A DNA stretch of 64,000 nucleotides from Hyphomicrobiales bacterium (GTDB taxonomy: Bacteria; Pseudomonadota; Alphaproteobacteria; Rhizobiales; Rhizobiaceae). Numbering within the stretch: position 1 is the first letter of the stretch; each line of letters begins with the position of its first letter. The stretch lies in NCBI GenBank assembly GCA_900470155.1, contig UBZT01000015.1, forward strand, positions 124,001 through 188,000, in the 5' to 3' direction. Position numbers and translations under genes: made by a program. Below the pieces are notes generated by a model. That model searched no databases and was not told where the DNA came from. It was given only the letters and a program-made list of their open reading frames with translations. Positions 43,250-50,373 of this stretch are shown piece by piece.

Positions 43250-44848
43250 ATGAAGAAGTTTTTTCTATCCGTAGCGATCGCTGCGCTTCTGTCTGGCGTC
43301 TCGCCACTGGCAAGCCTTGCCGAAACGCCAAAGGATCAGCTCGTGGTCGCCACCACCATGAGCAATATCCTGACGCTTGATCCCGCGGCGATTACCGGGC
43401 GCGAGACGGTTCAGGTGTTGAACAACGTCTATGACACGCTGGTCATGCTTTCCCCCGAAGATCGCAGCCTGCAGCCCCGCCTCGCCGAAAAATGGGACAT
43501 TGCGGAAGATCGCATGTCGATCCGCTTTCACCTTCGCCAGGATGTCAAATTCGCATCCGGCAATCCGGTCACAGCCCAGGATGTTGCCTGGAGCCTGAAG
43601 CGCCTGCTGACGCGCAACCTAGCCCAGTCATCCTTCCTGAAGACCCGTGGCTTCACGCTGGAAGCGGCCGACAAGCTTTTTGTCGCCGAAGACGAGCATA
43701 CCTTCGTCCTCAACCTGCCCGGCGCCGATGACCCCAATCTTCTGCTGATGATCCTGGCGCAGAACGGCCCGGGCTCGATCATCGACAGCAAGGCCGCCCT
43801 TGAGAACGAAAAAGATGGCGATCTCGGTGCCGCCTGGCTCACCACAAATTCGGCAGGCTCCGGCCCGTTCACGCTGACACAGTGGAAGTCGAACGAATTC
43901 ATCATCCTGACGCGCAATGACGAATACTGGGGCGAAGCGCCAGCAATGCGTCGCGTCCTGATGCGCCACCTGCCGGAATCCCAGTCGCAGCGCCTGATGA
44001 TGGAAAAGGGCGACATCGACGTCGCCTATTCGCTGCAGGCACCGGACCTCAAGGCGCTGGAAAGCGACAAGGCGATTGCCATCGCATCCGTGCCGGGCTC
44101 GGGCTTCTACTACCTCGCCGTATCGATGAAGGACGAACGTTTCGCCAACAAGAAGGTCCGCGAGGCGCTTCGTTACCTCATTGACTACAAGGGGCTCGAT
44201 CAGGCCGTCATGCCCTTCTATGGCAAGCTGCATCAGCGCTCGCTGAGCACGGGCGTCATGGGCTCGCTGCCGGATCAGGGCTATACGCTCGACGTGGAAA
44301 AGGCCAAGGCTCTTCTTGCCGAAGCAGGTTTCCCGAACGGCTTCGAGACGACCCTGCGCGTGCTTTCCGAAGATCCCTTCCTCAAGGCCGCAACGGCCAT
44401 CCAGAACACGCTTGGCCAGGCCGGCATCAAGGCCGAGCTGATCAGCGGTTCCGGCGACCAGATCTATGGCGCGATGCGCGAGCGCAAGTTCGAGCTTCTC
44501 GTCGGTCGCGGCGGTGGCGGCCAGCAGCCGCATCCGGACAACAACCTGCGCTCCATGGCCTACAATCCGGATAATTCGGATGAGGCCAAGCTGACCAACT
44601 ATCAGAGCTGGCGCACGAGCTTCCAGGATGAAAGGCTGAACAAGATGATCGAGACGGCGCTGGTCGAGCGCGATGCAGCCAAGCAGGCCAAGCTCTATGA
44701 AGAGCTGCAGGCGCATATGGATGAAGTCGTCATGCCGATCCAGCCATTCTCGGAGGTCGTCGATACCGCAGCCTATCGCAGCGATGTCGAAGGCATGATC
44801 GTCAGCCCCTGGCTCTCGCGCTTCGAAGGCATCACCAAGAACCGCTGA
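43250..44848 (+). CDS. Family-5 ABC substrate-binding protein (third system)
   Basis: A 532-residue periplasmic protein. GGGAGGAAGC precedes the ATG at 43250. The signal MKKFFLSVAIAALLSGVSPL is cut near SLA-E. Landmarks are VQVLNNVYDTLVMLSPEDRS, LRQDVKFASGNPVTAQDVAW and NSAGSGPFTLTQW. It resembles the protein at 24967 along its length. Its membrane subunits and ATPases are encoded convergently from 48562 to 45054, so the system is split in two transcription units that meet at a terminator pair. Release of the binding protein from the operon allows higher expression. Confidence 0.88.
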   Translation: MKKFFLSVAIAALLSGVSPLASLAETPKDQLVVATTMSNILTLDPAAITGRETVQVLNNVYDTLVMLSPEDRSLQPRLAEKWDIAEDRMSIRFHLRQDVKFASGNPVTAQDVAWSLKRLLTRNLAQSSFLKTRGFTLEAADKLFVAEDEHTFVLNLPGADDPNLLLMILAQNGPGSIIDSKAALENEKDGDLGAAWLTTNSAGSGPFTLTQWKSNEFIILTRNDEYWGEAPAMRRVLMRHLPESQSQRLMMEKGDIDVAYSLQAPDLKALESDKAIAIASVPGSGFYYLAVSMKDERFANKKVREALRYLIDYKGLDQAVMPFYGKLHQRSLSTGVMGSLPDQGYTLDVEKAKALLAEAGFPNGFETTLRVLSEDPFLKAATAIQNTLGQAGIKAELISGSGDQIYGAMRERKFELLVGRGGGGQQPHPDNNLRSMAYNPDNSDEAKLTNYQSWRTSFQDERLNKMIETALVERDAAKQAKLYEELQAHMDEVVMPIQPFSEVVDTAAYRSDVEGMIVSPWLSRFEGITKNR

Positions 44849-44926
44849 TGCCATGCAACTTCCCTGAGCGCGGCATCCTCCCAAGCTGCGCTCAGGACAA
44901 GACCCGAATTCCTCCCAAGAGACCTT

Positions 44927-44957
44927 GAGGCGCGTGGCAACACGCGCCTCTTTTTGT
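44927..44957 (+). terminator. Rho-independent terminator of the binding-protein unit
   Basis: GAGGCGCGTG-GCAA-CACGCGCCTC is a perfect 10-bp stem closed by a GNRA tetraloop, followed by TTTTTGTTT. It ends the enolase-SGNH-binding-protein transcript on the plus strand. Confidence 0.93.
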
Positions 44958-44994
44958 TTCCGCTCCACTCGCCTGTCATCATCTGCCAGACACT

Positions 44995-45020
44995 AAAAAA
45001 ACCCGGCTTTTCGGCCGGGT
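44995..45020 (-). terminator. Rho-independent terminator of the convergent transporter operon
   Basis: On the minus strand ACCCGGC-CGAAAA-GCCGGGT is followed by seven T residues. It lies 34 nt beyond the ATPase stop at 45054, facing the plus-strand terminator 38 nt away. Confidence 0.9.
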
Positions 45021-45053
45021 TCTGAACGCTATTTCGGAAAGGCACGACGGGGA

Positions 45054-45815
45054 TCAGCGTATGCCTTCATATTCCAGCGAAGCGCTGATCAACTCACGCG
45101 CATAGGCATGGGTTGCACCGTTTGTGGCGATGGCTTCGTGCGGCAGGATCTCGGTCACTTCGCCGCGCAGCATCACGGCAAAGCGGTCGCACATATGGTC
45201 AACAACCGCGAGATCATGGGTCACCATGATGTAGGTGAAGCCGCGCTCCTCGCGCAGGCGCTGTAGCAGATTGAGGATTTCCGCCTGCACCGAGACGTCG
45301 AGCGCCGATGTCGGCTCGTCCAGCAGGAGCAGTGCGGGTTCCAGGATCAGCGCACGGGCAATCGCCACGCGCTGGCGCTGGCCGCCGGACAGCTGATGCG
45401 GAAAGCGGTCGAGGAAGGAGACGGGCAGACCGACATCGGTGATTGCGCGGCGCATCCGCTCCTCGCGATCGTCAAGCTTGTGGATGACCAGCGGCTCATT
45501 CAGCACGGTGCGCACCGACTGACGCGGATGGAGCGAACCATAGGGGTCCTGGAACACCATCTGCAGTGTCCGGCACCGCTCGATCAGCGGAATGTCGCGC
45601 ACCGAGCGACCGTTGATCTCGACTTCGCCCTTCCAGAAATCCGTCAGCAGCGACATGCAGCGCAGCACGGTCGACTTTCCGGAGCCGGATTCGCCGACAA
45701 GCCCGAAGCATTCTCCGGCCTTCACGCTGAACGAAACACTCGGCAGCACCTTCACGGCAGAAGGGCCGCTGCCAAAGACGATGGAAAGATCGCGAACCTC
45801 GACTGAAACGGACAT
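45054..45815 (-). CDS. ABC ATPase, DppF type (third system)
   Basis: A 253-residue ATPase with GESGSGKST, MVFQDPYGSLHPRQSV, LSGGQRQRVAIARAL and LLLLDEPTSALD. The ATG at 45815 overlaps the stop of the DppD-type gene by one base (TGATG), and earlier in-frame codons lie inside that gene. It is the last gene of the operon, ahead of the terminator at 45020. Confidence 0.9.
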   Translation of the reverse strand: MSVSVEVRDLSIVFGSGPSAVKVLPSVSFSVKAGECFGLVGESGSGKSTVLRCMSLLTDFWKGEVEINGRSVRDIPLIERCRTLQMVFQDPYGSLHPRQSVRTVLNEPLVIHKLDDREERMRRAITDVGLPVSFLDRFPHQLSGGQRQRVAIARALILEPALLLLDEPTSALDVSVQAEILNLLQRLREERGFTYIMVTHDLAVVDHMCDRFAVMLRGEVTEILPHEAIATNGATHAYARELISASLEYEGIR

Positions 45816-46651
45816 CAGGCCTTCTCCTCCAGCCATTCGGGCTTGCGATCCAGCACGGCAAGTGGCTGGCGGGTGCCGCCAATGCGCGGCTGGGCGGCCA
45901 GGAGGCCACGTGTATAGGGGTGCACGGCCTGATCCAGCTCGGATGCCTTCAGGGTTTCAACCACCTTGCCGGCATACATGATCAGCACCCGGTCGCAGAA
46001 ATTGCGCACCAGATTGAGATCGTGGCTGATCATGATCAACCCGATGCCGCGGTCGCGAACAAGGCTGTCTAGGATGTTGAGAACCTGCAGCCGGACGGTG
46101 ACATCAAGAGCCGAGGTCGGTTCGTCGGCAATGACCAGATCGGGATCGGCCAGCAACATCATGGCAATCATCACGCGCTGGCCCATGCCGCCGGAGATTT
46201 CATGCGGATACTGCTTGAACACGCGTTCCGCATCACGAATCTTGACCGCCTCCAGCATGGCGATTGCCTTGGCATGCGCCTCGCTCCGGCTGCACTTGAA
46301 GTGCCGCAGATAGGTTTCCGCCACTTGATCGCCGACGCGGCGGATGGGATTGAGCGAGAATTTCGGATCCTGCAGGATCATCGACATGCGCCGGCCGCGC
46401 ACGTTCAGCATCTCCTTTTCGGAGAGCGACAGCAGGTCCAGCTCCTCGAACCGCAGCATGTCCGCCGTTATGCTTGCGCCCGGCAGCAGCCGAAGCAGCG
46501 CCCGGCCGACGGTCGACTTGCCGGAGCCTGATTCGCCGACAATGCCCAGGCGCTCGCAGCCGAGCGTGAAGGACACGCCCCGCACCGCCTCGACAGGAGA
46601 GCCGCCATATCGGATGCGCAGGTTCTGGACGTCGAGTATGGTCTTTTCCAT
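45815..46651 (-). CDS. ABC ATPase, DppD type (third system)
   Basis: A 278-residue ATPase with GESGSGKST, ISGGMGQRVMIAMML and LVIADEPTSALD; the tail is HPYTRGLLAAQPRIGG. It closely resembles the gene at 28564, down to the GGMGQR form of the signature. This supports common descent of the first and third importers. It lies 4 nt after the DppC-type permease. Confidence 0.9.
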   Translation of the reverse strand: MEKTILDVQNLRIRYGGSPVEAVRGVSFTLGCERLGIVGESGSGKSTVGRALLRLLPGASITADMLRFEELDLLSLSEKEMLNVRGRRMSMILQDPKFSLNPIRRVGDQVAETYLRHFKCSRSEAHAKAIAMLEAVKIRDAERVFKQYPHEISGGMGQRVMIAMMLLADPDLVIADEPTSALDVTVRLQVLNILDSLVRDRGIGLIMISHDLNLVRNFCDRVLIMYAGKVVETLKASELDQAVHPYTRGLLAAQPRIGGTRQPLAVLDRKPEWLEEKA

Positions 46652-46655
46652 CGCC

Positions 46656-47540
46656 TTACCTCCGGTTCATCTGCTTGGGATCAAGGGCATCACGCAGCCC
46701 GTCACCCAGAAGGTTGAAGGCAAGGCTGACGGACAGGATGGAAATGCCGGGGAAGGTGACCAGCCACCAGCTGTCCAGCATGTAACGCCGGCCGGTGGCG
46801 ATCATCGCGCCCCATTCCGGCATGGGCGGCTGCGCGCCAAGGCCGAGAAAGCCAAGGCCTGCAGCAGTCAGGATGACGGTTGCCATGTTCAGCGTCAGCC
46901 GGATCAGGACGGAGGGCAGACACATCGGCATGATCGACTTGACGATGATGCGGCTGGTCGAGGCACCTTGTAGGCGGGCTGCAGCAATGTAGTCGGCATT
47001 GCGAAACGTCATGGCTTCGGCGCGGGCGAGCCGCGCAATCGGCGGCCAGGAGGTGAGCGCGATCGCGATGATCGCATTGTTCAGGCTCGGACCCAGTGCC
47101 GCGACGAAAGCCAGCGAGAGAATAAGGCTCGGGAACGACAAGAAGATGTCGGTGATGCGCATCATGACCGTATCGACCTTGCCGCCGAGATAACCGGCGG
47201 AGGTGCCGATGATCAGGCCGATCGGTCCGACCACGATCGACACGAGGAAGATGATGGTGAGCGTGATGCGCGCGCCATAAATCAGACGGCTGAAGATATC
47301 GCGGCCGAGTTCATCCGTGCCGAACAGATGCTCCCCGCCCGGCGCCTTCAGCACATTGCCGAGCGCCTGGACATAAGGATCATGCGTCGCAATGAGCGGC
47401 GCGAAGATTGCGGTCAGCACCAGGACCGACAAGACGGCCAGTCCGAATGCAGATGTGGGGCTGCGCAGCAGGAAGGTGACGATGTTCTTCAGCGCGATCA
47501 GCCCGGCCGGCAGGCTGCGGGTTTGCGTCTTGGTGGTCAT
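46656..47540 (-). CDS. ABC permease, DppC type (third system)
   Basis: A 294-residue inner-membrane protein. It has HDPYVQALGNVLKAPGGEHLFGTDELGRDI, the EAA loop RAEAMTFRNADYIAAARLQGASTSRII, and GLGFLGLGAQPPMPEWGAM, the last shared word for word with the protein at 27660. The start overlaps the DppB-type stop by one base (TGATG). Confidence 0.92.
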   Translation of the reverse strand: MTTKTQTRSLPAGLIALKNIVTFLLRSPTSAFGLAVLSVLVLTAIFAPLIATHDPYVQALGNVLKAPGGEHLFGTDELGRDIFSRLIYGARITLTIIFLVSIVVGPIGLIIGTSAGYLGGKVDTVMMRITDIFLSFPSLILSLAFVAALGPSLNNAIIAIALTSWPPIARLARAEAMTFRNADYIAAARLQGASTSRIIVKSIMPMCLPSVLIRLTLNMATVILTAAGLGFLGLGAQPPMPEWGAMIATGRRYMLDSWWLVTFPGISILSVSLAFNLLGDGLRDALDPKQMNRR

Positions 47541-48562
47541 CAGCGTGTCCTGGGATCAAAGATGCGATAGAGGATATCGGACAGGAGGTTGAGCCCGATG
47601 AAGATGACGCCGACGATCAGCACGCAGGTCATGACGGCGTTCATGTCGCCGATGATCAGGTTGCTGGTCAGGTATTGGCCAAATCCCGGCCAGGCAAAAA
47701 CGGTCTCAATCAGAACCGCACCCTCGAGCAGGGATCCATAGGCGAGCGCAATGATCGTCACCAGTTGCACCCGGATATTGCCGAAGGCGTGCCGCCAGAT
47801 CGTCTGGTTCTGCGACAGGCCCTTGACCCGCGCAGTGGTCACATATTCCTGGCCCAGTTGGTCCAGCATGAAGCTGCGGGTCATTCGGGTAATGTAGGCC
47901 GAAGAGGAATAACCGAGCAGGGCGGCCGGCAGGATAAGATGGTTTAGAGCCGACCAGAAGACCTCCATCTCGCCGGCCAAAAGGCTGTCGATTAACAGGA
48001 AGCCGGTGCGATCCTCGACCAGGCCGATATAGAATTGGTCCATACGACCACTGCCTCCGACCAGGCCAAGATGGGCGTAGAAAACGATCAGCGCGATCAT
48101 GCCGGTCCAGAAGATCGGCATGGAATGGCCGAACAGGCTGAACACTCGGACAAGATGATCCGGCCAGCGATCCTTGTTGACGGCCGCGATCACACCCATC
48201 GTCACGCCGAGAAGCGCACCGATGATGATGGCGAAGGTGGCAAGCTCGATCGTCGCCGGCATGACATGCAGGATATCCTCGATCACCGGCTGGCCGGTGC
48301 GGATCGATGTGCCAAAATCGCCGGTGACGATATCGCCGAGGAAATAGACGAACTGCTCGTAGACCGGTCGGTCGAGCCCAAGCGAACGATAGACCTGCTC
48401 ATAGGTCTCGGGCGTGGCATCTTCACCGACGATAGCACGGACCGGATCGGCAGGCATTAGCCGACCGATGAAAAAGGTCAGCATCAACAGGCCGAGAAGT
48501 GTGACGGCGATGCTGCCCAACTGCCCGGCAATACCGGCGAGATGCAGGCGTTTGATTGACAT
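47540..48562 (-). CDS. ABC permease, DppB type (third system)
   Basis: A 340-residue inner-membrane protein with GRLMPADPVRAIVGEDA, TIELATFAIIIGALLGVTMG, the EAA loop LGQEYVTTARVKGLSQNQTIWRHAF and FAWPGFGQYLTSNL. The ATG at 48562 is preferred over one 57 nt earlier because GGAGGA stands 6 nt before it. It is the first gene of the four-gene membrane operon. An operator-like TGTCTGACA lies 48 nt upstream. Confidence 0.9.
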   Translation of the reverse strand: MSIKRLHLAGIAGQLGSIAVTLLGLLMLTFFIGRLMPADPVRAIVGEDATPETYEQVYRSLGLDRPVYEQFVYFLGDIVTGDFGTSIRTGQPVIEDILHVMPATIELATFAIIIGALLGVTMGVIAAVNKDRWPDHLVRVFSLFGHSMPIFWTGMIALIVFYAHLGLVGGSGRMDQFYIGLVEDRTGFLLIDSLLAGEMEVFWSALNHLILPAALLGYSSSAYITRMTRSFMLDQLGQEYVTTARVKGLSQNQTIWRHAFGNIRVQLVTIIALAYGSLLEGAVLIETVFAWPGFGQYLTSNLIIGDMNAVMTCVLIVGVIFIGLNLLSDILYRIFDPRTR

Positions 48563-48609
48563 GGATCCTCCAGACATCGACCGCCCGAAAGCGGGACAGG
48601 CTCCCATCC

Positions 48610-48620
48610 TGTCTGACAAC
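48610..48620. promoter_or_regulatory. GntR-like operator before the third importer operon
   Basis: TGTC-T-GACA is a perfect 9-nt palindrome extended by AC on the right. It matches the core of the site at 49905 (ACTTGTCTGGCAAGT) before the GntR gene, so one regulator could control both. The short core makes chance possible. Confidence 0.45.
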
Positions 48621-48734
48621 TAGAGCAAACCTGTCACAGGCGTGTAGGAGTGTCAAGTCCGCCGGGGCAGGGAACCTGCGTCGGCGCAGCAGATCTGCGC
48701 CGACAAGGGCGGCTTGGCCGCGGGACGTCACGAT

Positions 48735-49066
48735 TTACGACACACTCGGCAACAGTGGGAAATCGTCGCGACGCGGCGTGAAACTGTCGATCAGCTCTCC
48801 GCTTTCGATGCAGCGGCAGCCATGCTCGATGCCGCCTGGAATGACGAGACTGTCACCCGCGCCGAGCTCGTAGCTCGTGCCATCCCGGACCAACTGAAAG
48901 CGGCCCCTCGCGACGAAGGTTGATTGCACATGCAGATGGCTGTGGAGTTTTCCTTCGGCGCCGGTTCAAAGCGGAAGGATACAACCATCAATTCGGGAGC
49001 CTCTGCCCGAACACGGCGGGTGACGCCCGGATTGGGATTGGTGGCGGCAAATTTGGAAAGCGACAT
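48735..49066 (-). pseudogene. KdgF-like cupin broken by a one-base frameshift
   Basis: The first frame reads MSLSKFAATNPNPGVTRRVR to FRFEPAP; the next frame continues EGKLHSHLHVQSTFVARGRF to HGCRCIESG and ends FTPRRDDF. Adding one G in the CCGG of GAACCGGCGCC (about 48955-48966) joins them into a 110-residue protein, and the total of 332 bases is one short of a multiple of three. The joined product has the HSHxHxQ metal cluster, a later IEHGC His, and the FTPRxDF tail of KdgF-type cupins, which open unsaturated uronates to keto forms. It follows the GntR gene (47 nt). It may be a recent loss or a sequencing error. Confidence 0.72.
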
Positions 49067-49113
49067 GGGAGTCTCCTGCATGAATGACAATCTCATCATA
49101 CAAGATTAAGAAT

Positions 49114-49884
49114 TTACCTGACAAGATCAATGTCGGAGGTGGGCTGGGTTGTGTCCGAGCGCTGATATCGCAGAAGCGCCTTGTAGCGCTCGAGACTGCC
49201 GCGCAGATGTGCCTTCATATGGGCACGGGCCGCATCCGCGTCACCCTCGATGATGGCATCGACGATACAACCGTGTTCTTCCTGAAGGTGGAGATTGTAA
49301 TCTTTCGGGCGCGCGCCCGGGGCCTCGCCCTGCAGATCCCCCCGCGGGATGATTCCCGTACGGATCAATTGCAGGAATTCCGGGAAGCGCCGGTTCTGGG
49401 TCGCTTCCGCAATGGCGAAATGCAGCTTGAAATCAGCGTCGCGTGTCGGCGCTCCGTCTTGCAGGCACTGGCCAACCGCTCGATGGGCATCGAGAATTTC
49501 CTCAATCTGCATCGCCGAACGTCGCAATGCCGCAAGGGCAGCCGATTCGACTTCGAAGACGGTACGCAGTTCCAGCAGTTCGATGACGGAGGAGATGCGC
49601 TGAGTAGCGAGATCGTTAAAGGGCCGCTCCGGAGCCCGCTTGACGGGCAGGGCGAAAACGCCGGCGCCCTTTCTCGCCTCGACGAGGCCGTCGGCGCGCA
49701 ATATGGCTATTGCTTCCCGCACCACCGTCCGGCTAACGGAATATTGTCGGGTCAGCGTGCTTTCGCTTGGAAGGCGATCGCCTGGCAGAAATGCGCCGGA
49801 CTGGAGATCCCGTCGCAATGCGGCACTGATCATGGAAGCCAGGGACTGCCCTTGCTCGACCTCGGTTTGCGCTTCGCTCGCCAT
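49114..49884 (-). CDS. GntR-family regulator, FCD domain (third module)
   Basis: A 256-residue regulator. The winged helix is residues 14-80 (MISAALRRDLQSGAFLPGDR, TRQYSVSRTVVREAIAILRADGLVE, GAGVFALPV). The FCD part has the metal-binding set DFKLHFAIAEA, EEHGCIVDAIIEGD and MKAHLRGSL. It resembles the regulator at 32027 (SRTVVREAIA, RADxLVEA), so both may sense related acids. An operator candidate lies 21 nt before its start, pointing to autoregulation. The cupin relic and importer operon follow on the same strand. Confidence 0.9.
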   Translation of the reverse strand: MASEAQTEVEQGQSLASMISAALRRDLQSGAFLPGDRLPSESTLTRQYSVSRTVVREAIAILRADGLVEARKGAGVFALPVKRAPERPFNDLATQRISSVIELLELRTVFEVESAALAALRRSAMQIEEILDAHRAVGQCLQDGAPTRDADFKLHFAIAEATQNRRFPEFLQLIRTGIIPRGDLQGEAPGARPKDYNLHLQEEHGCIVDAIIEGDADAARAHMKAHLRGSLERYKALLRYQRSDTTQPTSDIDLVR

Positions 49885-49904
49885 CCAGCACCCTTGATGT
49901 CGTT

Positions 49905-49919
49905 ACTTGTCTGGCAAGT
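49905..49919. promoter_or_regulatory. GntR autoregulatory operator
   Basis: ACTTGTCTGGCAAGT is symmetric at 13 of 15 positions, with 5-bp perfect arms. It lies 21 nt before the GntR ATG at 49884, where bound protein would block transcription. The TTGTC-N-GACAA form is typical of FCD-type regulators. Confidence 0.6.
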
Positions 49920-50373
49920 CTAACGATTCCACGTCAACCTGCCAAGAGGGGCCTGGCAAAGACCCCCATTTGCAAACGCAGTGGCTCGACCCGGCAGGGC
50001 CTCGGATCTCCGCATGACCAGCCAACAATCCGCTTTCTCGGCTACACTGGTGGGCAATCACGCAGGGCCTCTCAAGAGACTGGATTTGCATAGATGTGCT
50101 GAGCGGCCGGCAGGAGCAGTTGCATGCTGAAAATTCCGCGGGAATACAGAGGATTGAACGCGAATTCGAATAAACCGGTCATTGCACCGCATCGATGAAG
50201 ACACCAACGGTCGGATTGGCCAGAAAATGCGTCACGCCGTCACCTATTTCGTTACCCGGAGCAGCACCGCTTAACCGACTCTTTATCTTGTCATGACAGG
50301 TTTTGTCAAAGTTGTATGACTTGGCTGTGGCGGATGCTGCTTCAGTCAAGCGCGTAGCGTCCTGAGGAACTCC
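49920..50373. other. Intergenic stretch before the chemoreceptor
   Basis: About 450 bases between the divergent GntR and chemoreceptor genes. It must hold both promoters, but I see no clear box beyond the operator at 49905. No credible gene is present. Confidence 0.5.
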
